Shown: positions 25,667-33,427 of the stretch, piece by piece
Layout of the letters: each line of letters begins with the position of its first letter
How positions within the stretch are numbered: the first letter of the stretch is position 1
DNA from: Arthrobacter bambusae
Lineage (GTDB): Bacteria > Actinomycetota > Actinomycetes > Actinomycetales > Micrococcaceae
Assembly (NCBI RefSeq): GCF_030812595.1
Contig: NZ_JAUSSZ010000003.1
Span: 62,001 to 126,000 of the forward strand
DNA length: 64,000 nucleotides
Reading direction: 5' to 3'
Notes under the pieces: model-generated
Databases searched by the model: none
What the model saw: only the letters and a program-made list of their open reading frames with translations
Told to the model about the DNA's origin: nothing
Position numbers and translations under genes: made by a program

Positions 25667-26874
25667 CAGTTGCTCGTCCCCTCTTCCTCGTCGCCTTCGA
25701 ATCCGGCGGAGTATTCCTCGAACCAAGCAAGCTCCTCGGCCACCAGCGGGTGCGGCTCGGCATAGACCCCCGCGAATGACTCGCGGAAGTCCGGGCCCTG
25801 CAGACTTTGGGTGGTGCTGCGGACGTGGGCTGCGAGTTTGTCGCCGTCAACCTTGACTTGCTCAAAGAACGCATCGTCGGCCAAGCCCTCGTTGCGGAGA
25901 TATTTCTCCAGGCGATCCAAGGGATCCTTGCCACGCCACGCCGTTTCCTCAGCCGTTTCGCGGTACTTGGTGGGGTCGTCCGCCGTGGTGTGGGCACCGA
26001 CGCGATACGTATACGCCTCAATGAGCACCGGCCCGCGGCCCTCGCGCGCATGCTCAAGCGCCCACTCGGTGACCGCATGGACGGCGATGACGTCGTTGCC
26101 GTCCACCCGGATGCCCGGGAAGCCGTATCCCTTGGCCCGGTTGAACAAGGGAACCTTGGTTTGGACCTCGGTGGGGACCGAGATGGCCCAGTGGTTGTTC
26201 TGGCAGAAGAACACCACGGGAGCGTTGTAGGACGCGGCGAAGACCATGGACTCGTGAACGTCGCCTTCGGAGCTGGCACCGTCGCCGAAGTAGGCCACAA
26301 CGGCAGCCTTCGGGTCATTGGAACCATTGGCTTCCGCGAGCTTCTGGTCGCGCTGGATTCCCATGGCGTACCCAACGGAATGCAGCGTCTGCGCCGCAAG
26401 CACGAGCGTGTAGAGATGGAAGTTGTTTTCGGTGGGATCCCATCCACCATTCGAAATTCCGCGGAAAAGCTTCAGGAGTTCCGCCAGATCCACATCACGA
26501 GTCAGCGCAACACCGTGTTCCCGGTATGTGGGGAAGATGTAATCCTGCCGCTGGGTGGCACGGCCGGAGCCGATCTGGGCGGCTTCCTGGCCGGTGAGGG
26601 GAACCCAAAGAGCGAGTTCGCCTTGGCGCTGAAGGGCCGTGGCCTCCTGGTCGAAACGGCGCACCTTGGCCATATCGGCGTAGAAGCCCCGGAGCTGCTC
26701 AGGATCAAGGCGCTTGGCGTAGTCCGAGAAGACGGGATCTGTCCCTAGCTTGCCGTCCGGCCCCAGCAGCTGGATCATCTCGGCAGCGGGATCGCTTGAA
26801 GAGCCTCCCGCGGGAGACTGCTGATCCAGTCCCGTTCCGTTGATCCCGGGGGTGGGCAATTGAGTTGAGCCCAT
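25666..26874 (-). CDS. bkdA: branched-chain 2-oxoacid dehydrogenase E1 alpha subunit
   Basis: 402 residues, thiamine-diphosphate enzyme that decarboxylates branched 2-oxoacids from Val, Leu and Ile. The ThDP motif GDG..NN is clear: GDGASSEGDVHESMVFAASY to CQNNHWAIS. IRVDGNDV and the phosphorylation-loop region YRVGAHTTADDPTKYR match the BCKDH/PdhA-type alpha subunit. AAGGAGACGGA precedes the ATG. First gene of bkdABC; two large palindromes lie 50-125 bases upstream. The protein could also be annotated pdhA; the two are hard to separate by sequence alone. Confidence 0.92.
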   Translation of the reverse strand: MGSTQLPTPGINGTGLDQQSPAGGSSSDPAAEMIQLLGPDGKLGTDPVFSDYAKRLDPEQLRGFYADMAKVRRFDQEATALQRQGELALWVPLTGQEAAQIGSGRATQRQDYIFPTYREHGVALTRDVDLAELLKLFRGISNGGWDPTENNFHLYTLVLAAQTLHSVGYAMGIQRDQKLAEANGSNDPKAAVVAYFGDGASSEGDVHESMVFAASYNAPVVFFCQNNHWAISVPTEVQTKVPLFNRAKGYGFPGIRVDGNDVIAVHAVTEWALEHAREGRGPVLIEAYTYRVGAHTTADDPTKYRETAEETAWRGKDPLDRLEKYLRNEGLADDAFFEQVKVDGDKLAAHVRSTTQSLQGPDFRESFAGVYAEPHPLVAEELAWFEEYSAGFEGDEEEGTSN

Positions 26875-26923
26875 TCCGTCTCCTTGCCTGCCGCAGCCAG
26901 ATGCTGGAGCAATATTCGCTGAT

Positions 26924-26961
26924 ATATGCCGATTCCGGAATGCATTCCGGAATCGGCATAT
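26924..26961. promoter_or_regulatory. 38-bp perfect palindrome upstream of bkdA
   Basis: ATATGCCGATTCCGGAATG (26924-26942) followed directly by its exact complement (26943-26961), with no loop and no mismatch. It sits 50 bases upstream of bkdA and 58 bases past the upstream aminotransferase stop. No T-run follows on either strand. A zero-loop palindrome is poor as a terminator and good as a binding site for a dimer or tetramer, for example an Lrp/AsnC-type BkdR, though no such gene is in the window. Confidence 0.75.
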
Positions 26962-26971
26962 CTTGGCTTTC

Positions 26972-26999
26972 GTCCCTTACTTTATCCGCAGTAAGGGAC
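26972..26999. promoter_or_regulatory. second inverted repeat upstream of bkdA
   Basis: GTCCCTTAC-TTTATCCGCA-GTAAGGGAC, a perfect 9-10-9 repeat, 10 bases from the 38-bp palindrome. Half-sites one helical turn apart are typical of dimeric regulators. It could alternatively be a terminator of the upstream aminotransferase gene (stop at 27020), but lacks a T-tract. Confidence 0.65.
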
Positions 27000-27019
27000 A
27001 CAGGGGCATTTGTTAACCG

Positions 27020-28138
27020 CTAGGAAGCCTGCGGCGCTTTTGTATAGGACGCACAGAGCTCCAGGAATCGGGTATTGGCCTCGACCTCTCCGATGCTGAC
27101 CCGCACGCCTTCGTTGCCGAAGGCCCGCACGGACAGCGCCCGTTCGCCTGCCAGTCCGGCAAATTCGGCGCTGCTCTCTCCAAGATTCAGCCACACGAAG
27201 TTGCCCTGCGCCTCAGGCACGAACCATCCCAGCTCCCGGAGTCCTGCGGTAACGCGGTCCCGTTCATCGACGAGGCTTTGTACCCTTTCAACAACTTGGT
27301 CGAAATTCTCCAAGGAAGTAATGGCAGCGCGTTCGGCAATCTGCGAAACGGCAAACGGCGTTGCAGTGACGCGCAGGTGCTGCGTGAGTTCCGGACCGGA
27401 AACGCTGTATCCGACGCGCAGTCCCGCAAGGCCGTGGGCCTTGGAAAAGGTGCGCAGGACCACGACGTTGGGGTACTTGCGGTACAACTTGATACCGTCC
27501 ACGGCGTTCTCGCTCCTGACGAACTCCTGGTAGGCCTCGTCGATAACAACGACGACGCCCGCCGGAACTGACTGGATGAACCGTTCGGTCTCCTCGGCGG
27601 TGAGGATGGGACCCGTGGGATTGTTTGGAGTGCAGAGCAAAATCACCTTGGTGCGGACGGTGACAGCGGCCGCCATGGCCTCGAGATCGTGGCGTCCATC
27701 GGAAAGCAATGGAACCTGGACGCTTTCGGCCCCGGCCAGCCCCACGCTGATCGGATAAGCCTCGAACGAGCGCCAGGCATAGATGACCTCGTCAGCCTTG
27801 CCGTCGTGGTTCTGTCCGGCAAAGGTGCAAAGGATCTGGTTCAGGGCCCCGAGGCTTCCGGCACCGGTGACGACGTCGTCAGCGGGGATGCCCAGGAAGT
27901 CAGCGAGCGCAGTGCGCAGCTTGGTGGACAGCGGGTCCGGGTACCGGTTGATGTCCGACTGATCAGCAATCGCCTCAAGCACAGCGGGAATCGGGGGTAG
28001 CGGGTTTTCATTGGACGACAGTTTGTAACTGGTCAGGCCCGCTATCGCTGCAGGCGGCTTGCCTGCAGCATATTTTGGGAGCCTGTCCACAACCGGGCGG
28101 GGACGCACGCCCTCCGGTGCGTTGTCAGAAGAATTCAT
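27020..28138 (-). CDS. pat: HisC-family aminotransferase, aromatic (Pat) type
   Basis: 372-residue PLP enzyme. The catalytic lysine is in RTFSKAHGLAGLRVGY, with CTPNNPTGP and VVIDEAYQEFV upstream and KLSSNENPLPP at the N-terminus. The segment YAWRSFEAYP matches, from memory, the FGWRSFELYP of mycobacterial Pat, which transaminates phenylpyruvate and hydroxyphenylpyruvate; so the aromatic aminotransferase subgroup is preferred over histidinol-phosphate aminotransferase proper. No his genes are nearby. Upstream of bkdA on the same strand but separated by two palindromes. Confidence 0.82.
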   Translation of the reverse strand: MNSSDNAPEGVRPRPVVDRLPKYAAGKPPAAIAGLTSYKLSSNENPLPPIPAVLEAIADQSDINRYPDPLSTKLRTALADFLGIPADDVVTGAGSLGALNQILCTFAGQNHDGKADEVIYAWRSFEAYPISVGLAGAESVQVPLLSDGRHDLEAMAAAVTVRTKVILLCTPNNPTGPILTAEETERFIQSVPAGVVVVIDEAYQEFVRSENAVDGIKLYRKYPNVVVLRTFSKAHGLAGLRVGYSVSGPELTQHLRVTATPFAVSQIAERAAITSLENFDQVVERVQSLVDERDRVTAGLRELGWFVPEAQGNFVWLNLGESSAEFAGLAGERALSVRAFGNEGVRVSIGEVEANTRFLELCASYTKAPQAS

Positions 28139-28228
28139 GGCACCAGCCTACTGGCAGGGCTTTGGGCCATGCTGGCGAGCCCTCCGGCTAGCTCCTGCGA
28201 AAGCAAGCGCATATGAAAGCATGGGCGT

Positions 28229-28654
28229 ATGGGTTCATTCATTGTGCGTGTCCTGATCAACGGGCTGGCCCTTTGGGTTGCCAGCTGGATTCTGCCCGGC
28301 ATGGATATTTCCACTTCGGCTACCACCAAGGCAGTAAGCAACGCGGGGGTCACACAAGGCGACGAAACCTTGGGCGTGATTCTTGCCTATCTCTTCATAG
28401 GGCTCATTTTCGGCATCGTCAACGCCTTAGTCCGGCCTTTGGTCAAGCTTCTCTCCCTTCCGATCACGATCCTTACCCTCGGCCTGTTCACCATTGTCAT
28501 CAACGCGGCCATGTTGTCCCTGACGGCGTGGCTCAGCAGCTACACGCCGGTACACCTCACCATCGACCGCTTCTTCTGGACCGCAGTCCTCGCCGCGATC
28601 ATCATCAGCCTGATCTCCATGGTGGCCAGTTGGATTCCGGGTGGGAGGCGGTAG
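28229..28654 (+). CDS. phage-holin-family (YvlD-like) membrane protein
   Basis: 141 residues with four hydrophobic helices (about 5-25, 48-66, 76-102, 114-135) and the pattern FGIVNALVRPLVKLLSLPITILTLGLFTIVINA in segments, characteristic of the 4-TM 'mycobacterial phage holin' family that includes B. subtilis YvlD. No lysis genes are near, so a holin function is unlikely despite the name; in Bacillus the relative belongs to an envelope-stress operon. Monocistronic by position. Confidence 0.85.
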   Translation: MGSFIVRVLINGLALWVASWILPGMDISTSATTKAVSNAGVTQGDETLGVILAYLFIGLIFGIVNALVRPLVKLLSLPITILTLGLFTIVINAAMLSLTAWLSSYTPVHLTIDRFFWTAVLAAIIISLISMVASWIPGGRR

Positions 28655-28687
28655 GGAGCCTTACGCCGGCATCTTCGTCCGCTTTTC

Positions 28688-30058
28688 TCACCGCCCTCCC
28701 CGCGGGGCACGGTGTGCCTCGCGGGTCAGCTTGAACCGGCTGGCCTTGGCTACTCCGCCAACGCCCAGCATTCCGGCCAGCGTGGCTGTCGAGGCGGCCA
28801 GTGAAGGATCGGAACTGCGCTGCACCAGCTTTGCCCCTTCCTCGTAGCCCGAGAGCTTGTGCGCCAGCCCGATGCCCGGGTTTTCGCCGGGTTCCAGGAT
28901 CACCGGGTTCGTCATGGTCACCGTAACCCTGTCCTTGGTGTCCGGATTCGCTTTGCCTTCCGCACCGGGAACCCAGTCATGTTCGTGCTCGAGATGCAGG
29001 CTCCCGATGCCCGTTTGCGGCGTGATCCCGCCCACCGGTGATCCGGCCGTCACCACAAAACGGAGGTTATATTCGGCGAGGAACGCTTTGTCCTGTGCCA
29101 GGTTCATGGCATGGATACCGCCTTGGCTGTGGCCGACTGCCACCACCGTTTCGCCGGCCGCCGCGCCTGCCTGATGCAATGCCTGACGGATGGCCTTGCT
29201 GGTTTCGGTCGAGTTGTATCCCAGCGCTTCGGCGATACCGGCTTCGTCCAAAGGATTTCTGCCTCCCGGCGGATTGCCGGGCTGGGTTCCCGGAATCAAC
29301 ACCACCCACGCCCGTTCTCCCTCCTTATCTACCTGGACCACTTCAATTTCGCCCTCTGAAGCGGCAGCGACGTGACCCAATTCCCGGAGCATTCCTGCGG
29401 CCGAAAGGTCCACGCTCTTGGTGGCTGTTTCTCCCTTGCTCACCGAAATAGGGCGCGGCCTGAGGAAGGCGAATGCGGGAATCGCCACGATGGCCCTGAC
29501 CATGGCACCGGCGTCGCTTGGTCCGGCGATGGCACCTGCGAGGTTGGCCGCTGCCGGCGGCAACCCCATCATCGATGCCAGAATCCGGGAGAGGTCCTGG
29601 ACGATTCCTTCTGTGACTCCCCGGGCCCCAAGATCCAAACGATTCGGGCCGTTCCCGAGGTCCGGCATTCCCAGGCCCATTCGTAGCCTGATCGCCATGT
29701 GTGATTCAGCAAACTCGTATTCACGGTGGCTTGCCCTGACGCCATCACTAATTCGCTGGAGCTGTTCGCGGACCCGTCCAATCTCCCGGCCGCTCTCACC
29801 GACCGCGATAATCGCCCTGCTTCCACTCGCGTAGGAGGAGGCCTGATGTGGGAAGAGTGCCACCCTCACCGCTTCAGCCTCCACCTCAATGGCCTGCAGT
29901 TGGAGCGCCAGCCCGTCCAGCGCGGCAGCGCCTGCATGGAGTTCTTCGAATTGGAAGTGGATTCCTCCGACGCCACCGCGTATCCGCAGTGTGCCATCCG
30001 GCTCGGGTGCCCGGGGGCGGGGAGGTCCGCCCCCGCCGATCGGAGCGACCTCAGCCAT
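28688..30058 (-). CDS. alpha/beta-hydrolase with helical N-terminal domain, coupled to a WXG100-like gene
   Basis: 456 residues. An N-terminal Gly/Pro leader (1-30), then a helical region (about 35-125, FQFEELHAGAAALDGLALQL) resembling the LXG/WXG-type targeting modules of type VII substrates, a middle low-complexity part, and a C-terminal alpha/beta-hydrolase domain (about 235-410). The latter has the oxyanion segment VVLIPGTQPGN, the nucleophile elbow VAVGHSQGGIHA (Ser311) and a candidate Asp361 in EHEHDWVPG, with His in LAHKLSGY. Its ATG overlaps the upstream small gene's TGA by one base (TGATG). Likely a lipase or esterase. Export by type VII secretion is inferred only; no Ess/ESX machinery is in the window. 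Confidence 0.78.
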   Translation of the reverse strand: MAEVAPIGGGGPPRPRAPEPDGTLRIRGGVGGIHFQFEELHAGAAALDGLALQLQAIEVEAEAVRVALFPHQASSYASGSRAIIAVGESGREIGRVREQLQRISDGVRASHREYEFAESHMAIRLRMGLGMPDLGNGPNRLDLGARGVTEGIVQDLSRILASMMGLPPAAANLAGAIAGPSDAGAMVRAIVAIPAFAFLRPRPISVSKGETATKSVDLSAAGMLRELGHVAAASEGEIEVVQVDKEGERAWVVLIPGTQPGNPPGGRNPLDEAGIAEALGYNSTETSKAIRQALHQAGAAAGETVVAVGHSQGGIHAMNLAQDKAFLAEYNLRFVVTAGSPVGGITPQTGIGSLHLEHEHDWVPGAEGKANPDTKDRVTVTMTNPVILEPGENPGIGLAHKLSGYEEGAKLVQRSSDPSLAASTATLAGMLGVGGVAKASRFKLTREAHRAPRGGR

Positions 30059-30366
30059 CAGAAGCCCGGCAGGGGTTTCAATGCAACATTCCGGGCATGG
30101 CGGAGGGTCGCCGCAGCGGCCTCGCGCAAGGCATCGCGCCCTCTGCGAAGGGAGGCAGCCTGCAAAGCCAGCGTGGTCCGGTAGGCGCGGCCGGCGGGCG
30201 ACTCCCATTGCTCAAGTTGCAACTGCGCCAGTTTGGCAAGAACTGCGTCTGCTTGCTCGGCGCAGGCGCTCATCCTCGATCCGAGCTTCTGGATCTCCCC
30301 GGCTCGAGAAATACATTGCTGCGAATCCAGATCCGTTCCCCCGGCCGCCACAAGAATGCTGCTCAA
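30058..30366 (-). CDS. WXG100-like small helical protein
   Basis: 102 residues, almost entirely helical in character, with a central turn at LEQWESPAGRAYR (Trp54) between two amphipathic helices: the size and layout of WXG100/ESAT-6-type partners, though the strict W-x-G is here W-E-S-P-A-G. TTG start with a strong AGAGGAGG nine bases upstream. Translationally coupled to the hydrolase gene. It probably acts as the secretion or folding partner of that hydrolase. It could be missed by automatic callers because of the TTG start. Confidence 0.75.
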   Translation of the reverse strand: MSSILVAAGGTDLDSQQCISRAGEIQKLGSRMSACAEQADAVLAKLAQLQLEQWESPAGRAYRTTLALQAASLRRGRDALREAAAATLRHARNVALKPLPGF

Positions 30367-30447
30367 GACCGTGCCTCCTCTGTGTCATCGGATGTTGTGG
30401 CACCGACGCTACGTTGAGCTCCGAAGGTGCGGAACCGAGGTGCCCGG

Positions 30448-30509
30448 CTATGTGGATAACCTGCCGGAAACGTCACTTCGAAGGGGAAGCCGAGGTCTTG
30501 TCCACATAG
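30448..30509. promoter_or_regulatory. pair of DnaA-box-like sites upstream of purB
   Basis: TGTGGATAA (30451-30459), the exact complement of the consensus box TTATCCACA, faces TTGTCCACA (30498-30506), the high-GC actinobacterial form. They lie within a larger inverted repeat CTATGTGGA/TCCACATAG (30448-30456, 30501-30509). They lie 52-107 bases before the purB start and 85-140 bases before the divergent WXG gene. Confidence 0.5.
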
Positions 30510-30557
30510 AGAAGGCCGGCTTAATGGCACGAGCCGAGTTCATGAAAGAATTGCCTC

Positions 30558-32000
30558 ATGCCTGAAACCGTCGCCGCCGCTGTAACCCGTACGCCCTCTG
30601 GACGCCTGGCTCTCGCCGAGTCGCCGGAGCCGATCGCCTTGGGCCCGCTGGACGGCCGCTATCAGTCCGCCGTCGCTCCCCTGGTCGACTACCTGTCCGA
30701 GGCCGCGCTCAACCGGGACCGCGTGGCCGTCGAAGTCGAATGGCTCATCCACCTGACCAGCAACAACGTACTTCCCGGCGCCGCGCCCCTCACCAGCGAA
30801 CAGCAGGAGAAGCTGCGCGCCATTGTCACCGAGTTCGACGCCGCTTCAGTCGCGGAACTCGCTGAAATCGAAGCCGTCACAGTCCACGACGTCAAGGCGG
30901 TTGAGTACTACATCGGCCGCCGCCTCCCGGCGATCGGTATCGAGAACCTGACCGCAATGGTGCACTTCGGCTGCACATCGGAAGACATCAACAACCTTTC
31001 CTACGCCTTGGGCGTCAAGGGTGCCGTGGAAGATGTCTGGCTCCCTGCTGCCAGTGCCTTGGTGAAGCAGATCGAGGCGATGGCAGAGGAGAACCGAGCC
31101 GTCCCCATGCTTTCCCGCACGCACGGCCAGCCGGCAACTCCCACAACCCTTGGCAAGGAACTGGCAGTCATCGCGCACCGCCTCAGCCGCCAGCTGGACC
31201 GCGTTTCCAAGACCCAGTACCTGGGCAAGATCAACGGCGCTACCGGCACTTATGCAGCGCATGTCGCTTCCGTTCCCGGCGCCGATTGGGAGGCCGTAGC
31301 CCGGTCCTTCGTTGAGGGCCTGGGACTGACGTGGAATCCGCTGACAACGCAGATCGAAAGCCACGACTGGCAGGCCGAGCTCTATGCCGATGTCGCCCGC
31401 TTCAACCGCATTCTGCACAACGTCTGCACGGACATCTGGAGCTACATCTCGATTGGCTACTTCCGGCAGATCCCGGTTGCCGGCGCCACCGGCTCCTCCA
31501 CTATGCCGCACAAGGTCAACCCGATCCGCTTCGAAAATGCCGAGGCCAACCTGGAAATTTCCAACGGACTGTTGGACACTCTCGGCGCCACACTGGTCAC
31601 TTCCCGCTGGCAGCGGGACCTCACCGATTCTTCCTCGCAACGCAACATCGGCGTCGCATTCGGGCACTCGCTCCTGGCAATCTCGAATGTTGCCAAGGGG
31701 TTGAAAGCACTTGACGTTGCCGAGGAGGTACTGGCAGCCGATCTCGACACCAACTGGGAAGTCCTCGGCGAGGCGATCCAGATGGTCATGCGCGCTGAGG
31801 CAATCGCCGGCGTCGAGGGCATGGAGAACCCGTACGAGCGTCTCAAGGACCTCACCCGTGGTCAGCGCGTCGATGCCGTCCGCATGCAGGAGTTCGTCTC
31901 GAGCCTGGGCTTGTCGCCCGAAGCCGAAGCACGCCTCCTGGCACTCACTCCGGGCAAGTACACCGGTATCGCGGACCAGTTGGTGGACCACCTGAAGTAA
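30558..32000 (+). CDS. purB: adenylosuccinate lyase
   Basis: Cleaves adenylosuccinate and SAICAR to release fumarate in purine synthesis. 480 residues, homotetrameric fumarase/aspartase superfamily. The signature loop reads GSSTMPHKVNPIRFENAE (about 310-327), with catalytic-histidine segments TSEDINNLSYAL and LSRTHGQPATPTTLGKE. This longer form (LGPLDGRYQSAVAPL) matches the E. coli-type PurB. ATG 30558. A 10-bp perfect hairpin lies after the stop, ahead of the next gene. Confidence 0.96.
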   Translation: MPETVAAAVTRTPSGRLALAESPEPIALGPLDGRYQSAVAPLVDYLSEAALNRDRVAVEVEWLIHLTSNNVLPGAAPLTSEQQEKLRAIVTEFDAASVAELAEIEAVTVHDVKAVEYYIGRRLPAIGIENLTAMVHFGCTSEDINNLSYALGVKGAVEDVWLPAASALVKQIEAMAEENRAVPMLSRTHGQPATPTTLGKELAVIAHRLSRQLDRVSKTQYLGKINGATGTYAAHVASVPGADWEAVARSFVEGLGLTWNPLTTQIESHDWQAELYADVARFNRILHNVCTDIWSYISIGYFRQIPVAGATGSSTMPHKVNPIRFENAEANLEISNGLLDTLGATLVTSRWQRDLTDSSSQRNIGVAFGHSLLAISNVAKGLKALDVAEEVLAADLDTNWEVLGEAIQMVMRAEAIAGVEGMENPYERLKDLTRGQRVDAVRMQEFVSSLGLSPEAEARLLALTPGKYTGIADQLVDHLK

Positions 32001-32065
32001 AACGCTGCCCGGCGGAAAGCGCAGGAATCGATCGTCCGGCCGTGCTGCGGAATGAGCGGCGTGTC

Positions 32066-32089
32066 GGCCCGGCACTTGGGTGCCGGGCC
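32066..32089 (+). terminator. hairpin after purB
   Basis: GGCCCGGCAC-TTGG-GTGCCGGGCC: a perfect 10-bp stem, 66 bases past the purB stop and 15 bases before the next start codon. A short T-poor tail follows. Confidence 0.65.
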
Positions 32090-32104
32090 TGATTGGCTGA
32101 AATC

Positions 32105-32764
32105 ATGAGGCTCTTGCTTATCCGCCACGGGCAGACCCCGGGAAACGTCTTGGGGCAATTGGACACAGCGTTCCCCGGTCCGGGACTGACTGACCTTGGC
32201 GAACGCCAGGCCGCCGCACTCCCGGGGTCTCTCGCCAACGAGGACATAACGGCCATCTATGCATCCACGCTGGTCCGCACCCAGCTGACGGCCGCGCCGC
32301 TCGCAAAAGCCCTCGGGCTCGAGGCCACCGTTTTGCACGGCTTGCAGGAGATCGAGGCCGGGGACTTGGAGAAGCGCACCGACCACGAATCGCACCACCG
32401 GTACATGAGCACCGTTTTCGCATGGACCGACGGTGAGCTGGACCTTCGCATGCCGGGAGCCGGTGACGGCCACGGGTTCTTCGCCCGCTATGACGCTGCC
32501 ATTGCCAAGGTCGCAGCGGCGGGCGACGAAACCGCCGTCGTGGTCAGCCATGGTGCCGCTATCCGTTGCTGGGCAGGCCGCCGCGCCATGGATGTTGGCC
32601 GCGATTTCGCTGCCGAGCACCAGCTGCAAAACACCGGAATCGTGGTGCTCGAGGGCGAACCGGAGATGGGCTGGCGCCTCCTCCACTGGGACCAAAGCCC
32701 CGTAGGCGGACTCGCTCTGGCCGACCGGGCGGCCGAAGATCCCACCGGCGACGCCATCGAATGA
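32105..32764 (+). CDS. histidine phosphatase family protein
   Basis: 219-residue phosphoglycerate-mutase-like phosphatase. The phosphohistidine motif is at the N-terminus (LLLIRHGQTPGN), with VVVSHGAAIR providing the second catalytic histidine (about residue 150). Substrate not assignable; relatives act on small phosphate esters. ATG 32105 was chosen because it places RHG at residues 7-9 as usual; a TTG four codons earlier is less likely. Only 15 bases separate it from the purB hairpin. Confidence 0.88.
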   Translation: MRLLLIRHGQTPGNVLGQLDTAFPGPGLTDLGERQAAALPGSLANEDITAIYASTLVRTQLTAAPLAKALGLEATVLHGLQEIEAGDLEKRTDHESHHRYMSTVFAWTDGELDLRMPGAGDGHGFFARYDAAIAKVAAAGDETAVVVSHGAAIRCWAGRRAMDVGRDFAAEHQLQNTGIVVLEGEPEMGWRLLHWDQSPVGGLALADRAAEDPTGDAIE

Positions 32765-32888
32765 CGGCTGCTTGGGGCCAACCCCACCACGCCGGTATTT
32801 CTCCGGACGCTTACGCGAAGGAAACACTGCGGTAACCCCCGCTTCCTAGGCTTGATTTGCATAACCCCTCCGGCGAAAAGAGGTTCCG

Positions 32889-33392
32889 ATGCAGACCAAT
32901 CCGCGGCTCAACATCAGGCAGGTCACTTGGGCCAACCCGGTGGGTGCAGACCTCCGCGCTGCGCAGCAAGCGGAACTGGACACCCGCTTCGGCAACTCAG
33001 ACCACGAGCCCGGACCCGCACCATCGGAAGCCGACACTGCCGTTTTCGTCGTGGCCTACGAAAAGTGTTCCGGCCAGCCCCTGGGCTGTGGAGGGCTGAG
33101 GATCCTGGATGCCGAAACCGCGGAAATCAAGCGGCTATATGTTGTCCCGTATGCGAGGGGCTCCGGAGTTGCCAGCTCCATCCTTGCCGCACTGGAAGCT
33201 CAGGCACACGCCCACGGTTTCAGCGTGATCACCGCGGAAGCGGGGTCGGCCCAATCGGACGGCCGCAGCTTCTACGAGAGCGCCGGTTTCGCCGCGGTGC
33301 CCAACTTCGGCCCCTACGTCGGGGTCAGCCACTCGCGGTGCTACGCCAAGCCGATCGATTCGCGCAGCGCCTCGCACACGGCGATGGCTTAG
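32889..33392 (+). CDS. GNAT-family N-acetyltransferase
   Basis: 167 residues with the acetyl-CoA site AEIKRLYVVPYARGSGVASSIL (motif A, Q/RxxGxG/A form: ARGSGVA) at about 78-98, and the later FYESAGFAAVPNFGPY. Acceptor unknown. A GAGG ribosome-binding site precedes the ATG. Downstream is the convergent CtaG-like gene, 35 bases away. Confidence 0.88.
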   Translation: MQTNPRLNIRQVTWANPVGADLRAAQQAELDTRFGNSDHEPGPAPSEADTAVFVVAYEKCSGQPLGCGGLRILDAETAEIKRLYVVPYARGSGVASSILAALEAQAHAHGFSVITAEAGSAQSDGRSFYESAGFAAVPNFGPYVGVSHSRCYAKPIDSRSASHTAMA

Positions 33393-33427
33393 AGGACACT
33401 GCGCTTAGGGACAATGCGCTTCCCGGA

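Noticed and set aside
27020-28138. Assignment as the histidine-biosynthesis gene hisC
   Set aside because: No his genes nearby and the YAWRSFEAYP segment favours the aromatic aminotransferase subgroup; kept as HisC-family only.
28229-28654. Prophage remnant because of the 'holin' family protein
   Set aside because: No lysin, capsid, integrase or attachment site nearby; the family is a common chromosomal membrane protein.
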